Part shown: in pieces, positions 38,084-50,542 of the stretch
Numbering within the stretch: position 1 is the stretch's first letter
How the letters are laid out: each line of letters opens with the position of its first letter
Assembly: GCF_000001735.4 (NCBI RefSeq)
Contig: NC_003075.7
Coordinates: forward strand, 16,369,001 to 16,433,000
Length of the DNA: 64,000 bases
Origin: Arabidopsis thaliana
Lineage: Eukaryota; Streptophyta; Magnoliopsida; Brassicales; Brassicaceae
Direction of reading: 5' to 3'
Made by a program: the position numbers and the translations under genes
Notes under the pieces: model-generated
Seen by the model: only the letters and a program-made list of their open reading frames with translations
Databases searched by the model: none
What the model was told of the DNA's origin: nothing

Positions 38084-41000
38084 ATGGCTACGCTCACTGA
38101 AATAGCAACCCTTGAGGAGAAGTGAGTTTTTTCTTTTCACCTTCTATTTCTATGTGTATATCTTATCTACTCTTTTGAAATTAAGACAGAAAAGTTAGAG
38201 ATGTGTTCGTAGGATTGGGTTTTTGTCTGAAAGACTGAAACTTTGTAAATACCTTTTCTTAAAATTGATGAGTTTGGAGGAACGGTTTCAGTAAATTAGG
38301 TTGTGTTTCGATTCTGTTGTTTTTGTCGGTGTTCTTCGTGAGAATTTGTCTGAATTTCTGCATCTTCCTTTGATTGAGGATTGTTTTTTGATTCTGTTCT
38401 ATAGCTTTTGCTCTTAAGGAATCAAAGAAGGCAAGTTTTTTTGTCAAGTCATGGCTTTTTTTCTGTTTCGGGGTGCTTATTAATTTGTTTAATTCTGGGT
38501 TATTTAGTTATAATGTGTGCTAAGTGATTCCTCTACTAGTATTCAAGTTAATGGATTTGATTCATCTTTGGTTTTAGGTATATCGAATTGTGCAAGATGC
38601 ATGGAATCCTACCCAACACTGCCATTTTATCTGCTTTCTTTGAGGTTTGATTACTTTTTCCTTGTCCAGAAGATCTGTTTAGCTTAATCTTAGTGTTAGT
38701 CTGAGTATAAACTACGATTGAACCTGATCAACTGAATTTTAGGCGGAGGTTAAAAAGTCAAGGAATCAAAGATGCATTATGAACCTTTACGTGGATAGAG
38801 TGAAGTACGATGACTATCTCCCGCTTCTCGAGTTATGCAATGAGATCAACACATCTGAGGTACAAGGAATAGATCTATTTGTGAGATCCGCTTGTTCGTT
38901 AGAAGATCATTATGCATTGCCCTTAATCCGTTCCGTCAATCAAAAACTCCGAGTTGTTCATCTACATGACTCTTTCGGGAAAAACTTCTGGCAGTAAGCA
39001 ATGGTTTTTTGTCTCTCTTTTTTTCTTTTTGCATTATTTCTGAAGTTTTCCATTTTCATTTTGGTGATTGGTTTTTTACTTTCAGGGACGTTTTCTTTCA
39101 AGGTTTGAGCTGCAAAGTGTTGAATGTGAGGTCTATGCATATCCATAAGCTTAACATCGTAGGAGAGTTCACACAGCTGCACACCCTTATACTCGATAAG
39201 AACCGTATAGTTGGTTTTGGAGAAGACTGTTTTTCTTGCATGCCCAAATTGACATATCTTTCCATGTGTGACACTCTAGTGTCAGATCTTTGGACATCAG
39301 CTGCTGCTCTCTTGAAACTCCCTTCTCTTAAGGAGCTCCGGTTTCAAATTTGGATCTCTTGCAGTGATTCTAGCCCACTCAATTCAGAGTCATCACCATC
39401 ATCATCTACCAAGGATGATATAAACACATTTATTGAATCAGACCCTCCCGTTGAAGCAGATATGTGGGACGTTGCTGAACAGATGGATCCTAGTTTACCT
39501 GTCGAAGAGACTCTTCATAGCATGGATTTCTCGTATAAAATTCCTGAGCAAGATGATTTGGATTCACATGTCTCTGTGTCTGCAGGGTTGAATGGAGAAG
39601 TACTCATGAGGGAAAAGGTAAAAACAAAACAACCAATTTTTCTTGTTTGTAAGTCAAACAATGAGACAAAACACTGGGATGGTTAAAGCTTTTTTATACC
39701 ATTTTGGCAGGTTAGGAGAGGGAAAATGCCGTACCAACCCAAAGATGTTTCACCCGTTGATACGTTCACAAGGCAATTTGGGAATGTTGGGTTGAAATAT
39801 ATATCCTCTAAAGCATCACCGATCTGTTCTGAAAAGCATTACAGGATGTACATGATAAACTCTCTGCCCAAATTACAAGTGTTGGACAATTTGGCCATCA
39901 GAAAGAGTGATAGAGATAAGGCCATTGAAACATATTCTGCAAACTTTGAGGACTTACCGTACAAGAGAAAGAAGGAAAGTGTAGTTAGAGTCCTTGAGAA
40001 CCGTGAAAAAAGATCAAGCAAGGGGAAATCTCAGAATTCCTATAAAAGATCGCTTTGTGCAGCTAAAATGGGATCGCCTGCTTCGCCTCTCTTGCATTCA
40101 CTTCCTTTTTTGAGTAGTAGGATTCAGCAGGAAGATGATAATAGTAGATTATGTCCAAGGCAGTTTGAGTATCATCCACTAGATCCTAGCCTAATGGTAT
40201 TTGGGACTTTGGATGGCGAGGTGGTTGTTCTCAATCACGAAAGTGGGAAAATTTTCCGTTACATCCCATCTAATGGATCTCAAAGTACCATCTTGGGACT
40301 TTGTTGGCTCAAGATATATCCATCTATGGTAGGATTACAATTTTTCGGCTACCAATGTTTCTTTCAGTTATGTTAGTTGTTTATCTCAAAGTGTTGTTCT
40401 ATTTCCAGGTTATAGCTGGCTCAGCCAATGGCTCATTGAAGCTGTACGACATCCAAAAAGCGTCATCCACGGTTACTACTAGCAGTCATTCCACTTCTGG
40501 TTCTGTCACTTTTGATGAGTTTGACCAATTAACGTCGGTTCATGCTAATTCGACGGACCAACTATTTCTTGCTAGCGGATACTCGAAGGATGTTGCTTTG
40601 TATGACATTGGTAGGGGAACACGCCTACAGGTTTTTGCTAATATGCATCAAGAGCATATTAACGTGGTGAAATTTTCGAACCATTCCCCGTTTCTTTTTG
40701 CGACTTCTTCTTTCGATAAAGATGTTAAGCTTTGGGATTTGAGACAAGAGCCATCCCGACCATGCTACACCGCTTCTAGTACGAAAGGAAATGTAATGGT
40801 TTGCTTTTCTCCAGATGATCGTTATCTTCTAGCATCAGCCGTAGACAACGAGGTACTCTAATGGACCATTTAGTTTTACTTATGAAGCTTTTTGCATCAG
40901 ATTAGCCTTTTGGATATATTTGGCGTTGTTCTATTGATTTTTAACAACCCATTGACCATTTTCCCAGGTGAGGCAGCTTTTGACAGTAGATGGAAGGCTT

Positions 41001-41644
41001 CATCTGAACTTTGAGATAGTCCCAAGAGTAAGCTCGATGAACTATACTCGATCATACTACATGAATGGTAATGACTACATCATAAGTGGAAGCTGCGATG
41101 AGAATGTGATCCGTGTTTGTTGTGCTCAAACTGGAAGACGACTTAGGGATGTAACTCTAGAGGTAGATTGTTTCTTCTAAACTATAAAACATGGAAACAA
41201 TCGTATAATATATAACCGTATGAATGTGACTTTACTTATGTGATTTGGTTTGGCTTTGCAGGGAAACGGCTCGGACTTTTCCATGATGTATGTTCAGTCT
41301 CTACGCGGTGACCCCTTCAGGGTAAGTTGACAAACTTTACCAATCAAATTTCCATTGATAAGAAAGTTTTATGGCATTTTCAAAACTTGTGTATTGCTAA
41401 TCTCTTGCAGGATTTCAATATGAGTGTATTGGCTGCGTACGCACGGTCAAGCTCACTTTCTGAAATAGTCAAGGTAGCGTTATTAAAAAAACAGTGCTTC
41501 TGTTGTATCAGATAAAGTTCCCAATTCTTAGTACTGTTGATGACAAAAATGTTACTGCAGGTGAATTTGTTAGCGTCAAGAGATTCTACAGCAGAAGAAT
41601 CTCATGGTCTCCGTTCCTACCCTTCAAGTAGCATGGGAGGCTGA
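38084..41644 (+). CDS. WD40-repeat protein with LRR-like N-terminus and DWD motif
   Basis: About ten exons starting MATLTEIATLEEK at 38084 and ending SSSMGG at 41642-41644 encode roughly 783 residues. The N-terminal third contains leucine-rich segments (LTQLHTLILDKNRIVGFGEDC-like spacing, LPKLQVLDNLAIR). The C-terminal part has WD40 repeats, among them VIAGSANGSLKLYDI and FATSSFDKDVKLWDLR. KLWDLR supplies the WDxR signature of DWD proteins, substrate receptors for CUL4-DDB1 E3 ligases. The middle is acidic and Ser-rich (39360-39480). It is AT4G34280. I have a vague memory of the name DHU1 for a DWD protein in UV-B signalling but am not sure it is this gene, so no symbol is given. Confidence 0.88.
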
Positions 41645-41801
41645 TGATAAAACCAAAAGAGAGGCTTCACAAAAAAAAACAAGTGACTCATGTATTGTTG
41701 TATTTATTGTACTAATAGAATACGATGAATATTAAAAAATGAAAATGTTATTTTTCGGTGATAAATAAAAAAATAGTTTAGGTCGAACGACGAATTTTGA
41801 C

Positions 41802-41808
41802 TATATAA
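41802..41808 (+). promoter_or_regulatory. TATA box of the SWIB gene
   Basis: TATATAA lies 81 bp before the SWIB start codon and only about 160 bp after the WD40 stop, marking a compact promoter in a 238-bp spacer. Confidence 0.55.
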
Positions 41809-41882
41809 GCAAAACTTCCGAGGAAAAGGATAACACAAAACCTCTCGTCTTCTCAAATCCACTCTCATACACAGTCACAACA

Positions 41883-43122
41883 ATGGCTCTTTCTTCTGGA
41901 ATCTTCTCTACTACTTTTCTCTGCGTCGATACGGCGCCGTTGCGCAGCTCAATGTTGTCTCCATCTTCGCTCCGTTTGTCCCCTAATCATCCGACTAACC
42001 TGCGCATGGTTCGAGCTGTAACTTCCGCGGCGGCGGCTTCCTCCGACCCGACAACCACGACCAAGACTCGGGAGCCACGTGGCATCATGAAGCCTCGTCC
42101 AGTGTCCCAGGCGATGCAGGATGTCGTTGGCGTTCCTGAAATCCCTCGTACTCAAGCTCTCAAACGCATTTGGGCTTACATCAAGGAACATGACCTTCAA
42201 GTACTTCTTTCTCTCTTTTTTTACTCTCTCTGAAATGCTTTATGTGCTCTAATTTGGTTTTGGTTGTGGAAATTTTTTAAGTCTCTTGTGGTGATTTCTC
42301 ATTAGGGTAAGTTTTTTGGTGTTTCAGAGTAGTTGTGGTTTTTGGTAGACAAAAGTAAAGTGGGTTGTTTGAATTGCTTATGGGTTTAGATGGAGAGCTT
42401 CTAAGAAATGGATAAGGTTGTCTTGTGGTGTCTTGTTATGCACAGTTGAATCTGGAGTTTCTTTACTGTTTAGTTTAGACTGAAACAGGTTCTTGTGATT
42501 AGTCGTCATGTTACTTACCGTATTTGTTTCTTTCATGTTTGTTATAATAAACTTTTGAAGGATTCAACGGATTGTGAGATTGAATTTGGGGTTTTGAACT
42601 TCTTTTGATATGACTGGTTAATTGCTTCAAATTATTTTATCATTGTTGTGATGATAAACTTTAGTGGATATGTTTTGGTAATGACTTTTGATGTTCTTTG
42701 ATCATTGTACTTGACCAATGTATTACCTATGCATTTGGCATTATACTAGTCCCTGTGTAATGACTCTTTGTGCTGTGTAATGGAAACAAATGTAGACATG
42801 TCCATACTGGGGTTTGACCTTAAGACGTTAGTTTGTACTTTTTTCTCATGTTGTAATCTACTCTTACTTGTTCTGTATAGATTCTTAAGTGTTCATTGTG
42901 CTAAAATTTCAACAAAAGAAACATTTTTTATGACAATAGTAATGTATATCTTTTATCTATCTGTGTGGAATTTGTGGGCTAACTGAATAATGTTTCTTCT
43001 CCCAGGACCCACAAAACAAGAGGGATATACTCTGCGACGAGAAGCTGAAGAAGATATTTGAAGGCAAAGAACGTGTTGGGTTCTTGGAGATTGCAAAACT
43101 CATTGGTCCTCACTTTCTCTGA
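41883..43122 (+). CDS. Plastid SWIB/MDM2-domain protein
   Basis: Two exons (41883-42200 and 43006-43122) total 435 nt, a 144-residue protein split by an 805-nt intron, long for this window. The first 60 or so residues are a Ser/Thr/Ala-rich transit peptide. A short SWIB (PF02201) domain follows: ALKRIWAYIKEHDLQ, then DPQNKRDILCDEKLKKIF and GKERVGFLEIAKLIGPHFL. Eukaryotic SWIB domains occur in chromatin remodelling complexes. Stand-alone plant versions with transit peptides are linked to plastid nucleoids, where they may compact or organise DNA. Site and role here are inferred from that group. It is AT4G34290. The SWIB numbering used in the literature is not certain to me, so I give no symbol. 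Confidence 0.92.
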
Positions 43123-43772
43123 ATGAATTTTGGCTGAGAGAAGACAATCATTGGCCTATGTTTTGCTGAGCTACTAAAGGCCATGAAAGATCAGATTACA
43201 TATTAGTAAATTTAGGGTTTAAGAAGTTTTTATGCAACCAAGTAGTTTATAAGCCTTTGGAGGATATCTTATGTCGGTTATGTGCTCATTTGCTTTCCCA
43301 TTGCAGTTAAAATATTCCTCTCTTTTTTTTTTTTTTTTGTCTTAGGACTTGAAATCTCTCTAATGCATGAAGTAATGCTTTTATCAAATACTAGTGTTTA
43401 AGAAGTTTTATGCAACCAAGTAGTGTTTTTCTTTTATCAAGCAAACTTAAACATAAGAAATCTTTCATAAGTCATATAACCAAAAGGTTCTTAAAATATC
43501 AAAAGAAAATTGAAGTGGAACACATTACACATTACCACTCTTAATTTTGTTAAAAACGAAATTAAAAAGGGAAATCCTTTTCACTATTGATTTGAGACGA
43601 CATGATGAAAATTCAGATCTCCAATCCAAATTGGGAACCGACTCTCTAATCCACCCTAGTCTCTATATATAGAGAACCTTAAACTCTAAAGAGCTCACAA
43701 TAACAAAAACCAAAAGAAGAGAAGATAAAGAAGAGAAAGTATCAATATATATATATCAAAGAAGAAGAAGTG
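43123..43772. other. Spacer between SWIB gene and Trp/Gly-rich gene
   Basis: The left part is SWIB 3' untranslated sequence with a 20-nt T run near 43322. The phrase AAGAAGTTTTATGCAACCAAGTAGT recurs in near-identical form at about 43221 and 43400, a local duplication. The promoter of the next gene has TATATATAG at 43664-43671. Confidence 0.5.
43664..43671 (+). promoter_or_regulatory. TATA box of the Trp/Gly-rich gene
   Basis: TATATATA lies 109 bp before the ATG at 43773, with an A-rich leader of about 75 nt after it. Confidence 0.55.
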
Positions 43773-44714
43773 ATGGGTCTCTCAGCGGCACGCAAGCTAC
43801 TTGTATTCCTCATGGTTACTGTGTTCCTCTTCTCTGGGAGTGCTGACGCGTGGAGCTGGAGTTGGGGTTCCGGCCAGTCTGGTTCAAACGGGGATTGGGG
43901 ATGGAGCTCTGGCGGTTCTTTTGGCTCGGGTTCTGGTGGTTCAGACTCCAACTCGGGTGGTTCAAGCTGGGGTTGGGGATGGAGCTCGGACGGAACAGAT
44001 ACAAACTGGGGTTGGGGAAGCAGCTCTGGCTCAAACCATTCAAGCGGCACTGGCTCTACACACAACGGTCACAGCTCTGGCTCGAACCATTCAAGCGGCA
44101 CTGGTTCTACACACAACGGTCACAGCTCTGGCTCGAACCACTCAAGCAGCACTGGCTCTACACATAACAATCACAGCTCTGGCTCAAACCACTCAAGCAT
44201 AGTTGGTTCTACACACAAGAATCACGGCTCTGGCTCAAACCACTCAAGCATTGCTGGTCCTACCCACAACGGTCACAGCTCGGGCTCAAACCACTCAAGC
44301 ATCATTGGTTCTACACACAATCACACGGCTCCATCGCTGGGAAGAAAGATTGCGGTTACTGTATGGAAAAACGGATACGGTTACACAGAATGGACTGCAA
44401 AGCATGCCCCATTCTACGTCAACGATGTTCTTGTTTTCACGTACAACAACAATGACCAAACACAATCCAAGACGAAGCACCACCATGACAAGAAGAAGAA
44501 CGACGTCTACTTGCTCCCAGACATGAAGAGCTTCAAGAGATGCAATGTGGCCAGAGGCAAGAAGCTGGTTGCACGAGGAGGTTCATCATCAAGAGGCTTC
44601 AAGTTGCTTCTCCGTAAGGTTCATACTTATTACTTCGTCAGTGGAGACCACAACGACTGCAACCACAACATGAAGTTCTCTGTCCACCCGATTCCCCACC
44701 CTTCTTCGCACTAA
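43773..44714 (+). CDS. Secreted Trp/Gly/Ser-rich repeat protein with phytocyanin-like tail
   Basis: An intronless frame of 313 residues. A signal peptide (LLVFLMVTVFLFSGSADA) is followed by a W/G/S-rich segment (WSWSWGSG, DWGWSSGG, WGWGWSSDG, NWGWGSS), six tandem 17-residue repeats, and a C-terminal domain of about 120 residues. That domain (KIAVTVWKNGYGYTEW; FYVNDVLVFTYN; RCNVARGKKLV; YYFVSGDHNDCNHNMKFSV) matches the plastocyanin-like/phytocyanin fold. The copper Cys expected after YYF is replaced (VS), so type-1 copper binding looks unlikely, as in early-nodulin-like proteins. Secretion to the wall is the likely fate. It is AT4G34300. The true start is the ATG at 43773; an in-frame GTG just before it is not used. 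Confidence 0.88.
   Translation: MGLSAARKLLVFLMVTVFLFSGSADAWSWSWGSGQSGSNGDWGWSSGGSFGSGSGGSDSNSGGSSWGWGWSSDGTDTNWGWGSSSGSNHSSGTGSTHNGHSSGSNHSSGTGSTHNGHSSGSNHSSSTGSTHNNHSSGSNHSSIVGSTHKNHGSGSNHSSIAGPTHNGHSSGSNHSSIIGSTHNHTAPSLGRKIAVTVWKNGYGYTEWTAKHAPFYVNDVLVFTYNNNDQTQSKTKHHHDKKKNDVYLLPDMKSFKRCNVARGKKLVARGGSSSRGFKLLLRKVHTYYFVSGDHNDCNHNMKFSVHPIPHPSSH
44021..44328 (+). repeat. Six tandem 51-bp coding repeats
   Basis: Units start at 44021, 44072, 44123, 44174, 44225 and 44276, each 51 bp, encoding SSGSNHSSGTGSTHNGH or a close variant. Units 1-2 are almost identical, while later ones drift (SSTGSTHNNH, SSIVGSTHKNH, SSIAGPTHNGH, SSIIGSTHNHT). The gradient fits stepwise slippage or unequal crossing over. 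Confidence 0.92.
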
Positions 44715-45112
44715 CTCTAAATCCACTTCACTTGTTATCTTTTTTCCTTTCAACTTCTAGTTTAATTTGTTACATATTCAGATTATGATGCTCTTTTTCT
44801 TTTATTAAACAGTCCAAATGCATTAACCTTCGGAATAAAATATATTCTGTTAATGAAAATATAATTTTTTTTAAGAACTAGAAAAATGTTACTAGACCAA
44901 AACCATTATTAAGAAGAAAGAAAACAGTAATAAATCAAAAATCTATAAACCGCCATGTCACAATTATTTCTTACGGGCACAACAACGCCAGAATCTTCCC
45001 CTTCGTTATCGCATATCCTCAATATTCCAAATGATACAATCTTTAATTCAAATAAAAACGTGAGAACAAATTTTAATTCCGAAAAGGACGCAAAAGAAGA
45101 AGAAAATAGAGA
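44715..45112. other. Short spacer, no gene
   Basis: 3' flank of the Trp/Gly-rich gene and promoter of the hydrolase gene. AT-rich, and nothing else is recognised. Confidence 0.5.
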
Positions 45113-48100
45113 ATGATTCGTCTCCGTTTCAATATTCTCCGATCTTCACACCGTCGTCTCTTCCACCGTCTTCCTCGATTTTTCTCCTCCTCTTCTGCGC
45201 CAACCAACGGTTCCTCAGGTCCTTCCTTGAATCTCATTAAACCTAAACTCACACCGTCTCCGCCGCCACACCAATCACGAGGTCTTCTCCGGTCAATTTA
45301 TACCGTCTCGCCTTCTTCCTCCTTCTCTAAGAAATCCGTTTTTGTTCTCTCCGCCGCCGCTTTATCCACCGCTATTGCGTATTCCGCTGTTATCCCTTCT
45401 GATCATGATCAATCAAATCGTAGCCCTAGCGGAAACAGCCGTATATACGAGTCTATCGAGGACGCTGTTCAGAAATCCGGTAATTCGTTGAGGAGAGTGG
45501 TTCATCATGCTAGACAGACCGGTGTTGCGGTATCGGTTCTGTGGCAGTCGCTTAGGTCTGTGCTCTCTTCAGCTAATCATGAGGTGCGTGCGGGATTCGA
45601 GCTGCGTGTGGCTGCTCTTTTAGCCGATATAGCGTCCGCAAATGCTGCTCGTAGAGCCGCTCTCGTTGGAGCTGGCAGTGGTGCGGTGGTTGATTGGTTA
45701 CTGGAGACGGTGGCCATTCCCGGCGACAGAATTGGGGCACAGGACGAAGCGGCTAGGGCTCTAGCTTATCTTATTGCTGATCCAACGGTGAGGAAAGACG
45801 CTCTAGGAAGGCCCGATGCAGTGCCCAAGTTACTGAAGTTCGTATTCTCGTGTCAACCAAAAAACAAAAAGGTCCGTTTTGCTTCCACTAGTTGCTTGAA
45901 ATGATTAAATTTCGAGTGATTACTTGTTCTCGTTATTAAATGGATTAGTCTGGTTAGATCTAATGGATAGATACTAGCCAGCTGATATGACTCTAGGTAA
46001 CATTTTTGGATTTAGAAGAATCAAAGCACATATCTATGATCAGCAAGTAGTTGTTGTAGAAAAATGAGTTTTGTATATCGCTAGGGTTGTTTATCATGTG
46101 TCAAGTTGTAGATTTCTCTTTCTCATTAACACACTAGAAGCTTTTTGATACATCTGATTCTTGATACTGTTATGCTTCTGGTTGTGTTTTGCCATTGATA
46201 TATAGCTTTTCTTTGGGAGCAGCATTCAAGACGTAGTTCATTCGATATTTCTGATTCTTTGAAAGGTAGGAGCATGCTTGTGGCTGCCATAATGGATATC
46301 GTCACTTCCAACTGTGACACTATAGAAAAGACACCTTTCAAGTCATCCTTGCCTGGAAATGCTACGATGAGAGATATTGCTGCTGCAATTCAAGTAATTG
46401 AGGAAGGTGGTATGTATTTTGATGAGCCAGAAAAAGATGATGACAGTGACGATGGAAGAAGTGGGATTAAGGGAATTGGAATTAAAATCCTTGAAGGAAC
46501 CACAGTTCTGGGATTATCAAGAACCAGTGGGCTTGCACCGTTGGGTGACCTTAATGCTAATGCGGGAGAGGAGACTCCTAAAACATTTGCATTGCTTAGT
46601 AAACATGATAATTCTTCACAAGCTAATTTGTCATCTGCCGTCATTCCTGGCCTTTGGGATGATTTACATTGTCAACATGTCGCAGTGCCATTTGCTGCGT
46701 GGGCACTGGCAAACTGGGCAATGGCTTCTGATACAAATAGATCTCATATTCAAGAACTCGATCGTGATGGGCAAGTTGTCATGACAGCTTTAATGGCACC
46801 AGAGAGGACTGTGAAGTGGCATGGGAGTTTGGTGGCTCGGCTGTTGTTAGAGGATCTCAAGCTTCCATTAAGTGATTCTGTTTCCGACTGGAGTTCCAGT
46901 TTACTTGCCACTGTTTCACATGCCAGTAAAACTGAGGATATCTCTCTGGCTCAAGTTGCGTTGTCTGCCTTTTTAGTTTCTGTCGACAGAAGTGACAAAG
47001 CACAGAAGATGGTAATGGAGAAGGGTCTTCATCTGATGAGAGATAGTGCTAGGAAAACGAGAAAACACAAAGCAGTGCAAGAAGGTTTGTCAAAGGCTCT
47101 TGAATTACTCTGTGCTGGTGACATGCATTTATCTCTTGAAGAGAGTCAGAAATGGTCCGGCATACTACTTTCATGGGTTCTTGGAAAAGTTGCATCTGAT
47201 ACTGTTCAATCTTCAGCAAGAAGAATCCTTTCACGCACCTTTGAAGACTATGGACCACACTCTGTCCCGATATCTCAGGGATGGTTGACCCTTATAATGA
47301 ATGAGATTTTGAACCACAGTAAGACGGTGTCAGCTAAAGGAGCTAGCCTACCTAAAAACGAGAAACCTAAGGTTCATAAAATTTATGGTCATTGATTCTG
47401 CATCTGAACAGAGAATAGATGAGAATAATGTCTATTTTAGTTTAGTTATATCTTTCAATTTATTTTTGTAACAAAAGCTATTTTCTTTCGCATGCAGGTA
47501 GATCAGTCCAAAGTTACTTCTGCTACTCAGTCAACCAATCTGTTAGCAGTTGCTGTTGTTAATCTTGCCATGGCTCAACTGGGTACAGTCCCAGAGTCTG
47601 TCAATAATGTTCCACTGGCAGATCTGCTCCTTTCAGAGCCTTTTGCGGTACCAATTAAGAATTTAAAGAAGGATAGCCCCCCTAAATTTAATGCTGCTGA
47701 GTCTGCATTGGCAACCATTAAGGCAATCAAGTCACTGACGGATGTTTGTGCTGAAGATTCTGTATGCCAGAACAAAATAGTTGATTTTGGTATTCTTTGT
47801 TTACTAAGGCGCTTTCTGTTAAGTGATGATTATGAGAAGCTAGGTGCAATAGAAGCTTATGATGCATCCAGAGCCCTTGAGGCTCGAGACCGAACTCCAG
47901 ATAGTCTTGGTGAATCTTCAATCACAGATATTCAGGATCCATGTAGTGTCAGAGTCCCAGCTAGTGCGCACATCCGAAGGCATGCTGCGAGATTGCTAAC
48001 TATTCTTTCGCTTCTACCGCAAGTCCAGAAAATCATTTTAGCTGATGAGACATGGTGCAAATGGCTTGATGATTGTGCAAAAGGAAATATTTCCTGTTGC

Positions 48101-50542
48101 AATGACCCTAAGACACAAAGTTATGCAAGAGCTTCTCTGTTAAATGTATATTGCAATCAGCAAGATGGTAGTGGATCAGGAGACGGTGGCAGTTCCAAGC
48201 CAGACATCTCTAACATGAACAGCAACTGTCCTCGCTATGGAGACATGATATTTTTAATTAATCCCGGCCTACCCCATTGGAAGTGTCATGAAAAAGAACG
48301 TCAAAGTGGTAAGAAGAACGAATCCTCAAGTGAAGGTGAACCAGCAAATGTTACTGATACAGTCGGAGACCATGTTGTTGATGCTAGCAATCTGTCTAGC
48401 TCCATAGATCCTTCCAGTAGTGGTTCGCATGTACATGATCCTGAATTTGATGTTATCTTTCTTCATGGCTTGCGTGGTGGGCCCTTTAAAACTTGGCGAA
48501 TTGCTGAGGATAAATCTTCTACCAAATCTGGCTTGGTGGAGAAGATTGACCAGGAAGCAGGAAAGCTGGGAACATTTTGGCCGAGCGAGTGGCTTTCAAA
48601 TGATTTCCCTCAAGCTCGCTTGTTTACCCTTAAATACAAGGTATGTCTGAGTTTTAGCCTATTTTGTATGCATGCTTATACCTACTCTATGAGGATCTTT
48701 GTAATTGGTTGTTCGATCGATTTGCTGTGTACACATCTGTTCCATGTGGCATTGATAGTTGCCATTTTGATTCTCGTTGAAATATTTGATACAGACAAAC
48801 CTCACGGAATGGTCTGGAGCTAGCTTGCCACTTCAGGTACAGTCTTTATTATTAATTGTTTCAGGAAATTATACCCCTTTTTTATTCATGTGAGTAAAAT
48901 TTCTGCGGTAATTATTTAATAAATGAAAACACTTCTACGGTTACCATATGTTAAACCCTAGTTCAGATATAAGCTTGCTGCAGTTTTAGGACCTAACAAC
49001 ACTATATAGTATATATATAATCAGAGGAGTTAACAAAAGAGTTGAGGATTGTATCTGCACATTCGTATATTTTGAGAGGTCTTGGCCAGTATTTGTCAGT
49101 TAAACTGTCATAATTTTATATCTACTGCTAAGGGTTAGGATAATTTACCATTATTATGGATTTGATGAACAATTGTTGTCGTTTTTTTCCTGGAATGTGA
49201 TCAGAGTTTAGTGAGTGGTTATTGATTACAGACAGCATTCCGTTTGTGTACTCTCTACTTCATCTCATTATCACTTAGCCTGCAGTTTCTTTTGTTGATG
49301 ATGGAATTTTGCTAATTTGCAGGAAGTTAGTTCTATGATATTGGAAAAGCTCGTCTCAGCAGGCATTGGAGACCGACCTGTTGTTTTTGTGACTCACAGG
49401 TCTGAATCTCTTATGGTGTCTGACAATAGATATTTCCCTTTTGCAAACTTATTTGTCCTGTTCAGTGATTATACTGGCTGGTTTGTTAACTGTTAAGGCT
49501 TATATATCTTGGTGTTTTTCTCAGTAGTGAATTACTTCATTGAATTTAAATGTCGTCTCCTGGAACATCAATACATAATTTTTGATCAAGTAACGTTTAT
49601 GCTGCAGTATGGGAGGTCTTGTCGTGAAGCAGATTCTACACAAAGCAAAGGAAGAAAAACTTGATAAACTAGTCAATAACACTGCTGGAGTTGTATGTAT
49701 CAACGCATCATGCTTATCTGGTTTTCTGTTATCTTAATCATCATATTTCTATATCTTCTTGAGCTTTGTCTTAGCGAATCAGCTATTTAAAAGTTAATGT
49801 CACTTTCAGGTATTCTACAGTTGCCCACATTTTGGCAGCAAGCTAGCAGATATGCCGTGGAGAATGGGTCTTGTGTTACGCCCGGCTCCATCTGTTAGTA
49901 AACACTATTACTTTATTGAGCTGGCTTAATCCTTTAAACCATCACCAAATCTCTCTGTAACTAATGAGCCTTATGGATGTTGAATTGTGATAGATAGGAG
50001 AGCTACGAAGTGGTTCTCCAAGACTAGTTGAGCTCAATGACTTGCTTCGCCAGCTCCATAAGAAAGGGGTTGTTGAAGTCCTTAGTTTCTGTGAGGTTGT
50101 GGATTTATTCTATTACACTAATGAGTCTCTTTCTTTAGATTTGTATCATTACATGACTCTGTTCGAATAACTCTGTGGTGAATGTTTATCCTCTAATTGC
50201 AGACAAAAGTAACCCCAATCGTGGAAGGCTATGGAGGATGGGCTTTTCGGATGGAAATCGTGCCAATTGAATCAGCATACCCAGGATTTGGTGAACTTGT
50301 TGTAAGTACCTCCATTTATAAAATCCCTTAATAAAGGCTTAACTAAAATTTCAAACTCCAACGCTGTTGGTTTTACTTGAATATATGACACACAGGTGTT
50401 GGAGTCAACAGACCATATAAATTCATGTAAACCACTGAGCCGCTCGGATCCTTCGTATACAGAGGCGTTGCAGTTCCTGCGCAAGCTCAGCGCACAGCGA
50501 TTAAAACCTCATGTTAAACGGGAACCTGGGATACATGATTGA
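45113..50542 (+). CDS. SERAC1-like alpha/beta hydrolase with armadillo-type N-terminus
   Basis: Ten exons (45113-45871, 46223-47371, 47498-48640, 48795-48836, 49323-49399, 49608-49692, 49810-49893, 49995-50095, 50203-50302, 50396-50542) give 3,687 nt, a 1,228-residue protein. The N-terminus is Arg/Ser/Phe-rich (MIRLRFNILRSSHRRLFHRL), a mitochondrial-type presequence, with a hydrophobic segment (FVLSAAALSTAIAYSAV). About 700 residues of helical, armadillo-like sequence follow. The C-terminal 400 residues are an alpha/beta hydrolase: DVIFLHGLRGGPFKTW, then the nucleophile elbow THSMGG with Ser1057, and a region with HFGSKLADMPW. Human SERAC1 and yeast relatives with this hydrolase act at mitochondria-ER contacts in phospholipid remodelling. 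A similar role here is inference. It is AT4G34310. Confidence 0.92.

Noticed and set aside
43742-44526. Several long open frames on both strands over the repeat gene
   Set aside because: They are shadow frames produced by the 51-bp repeat, which keeps all frames open. Only the frame with a signal peptide and phytocyanin tail has family support.
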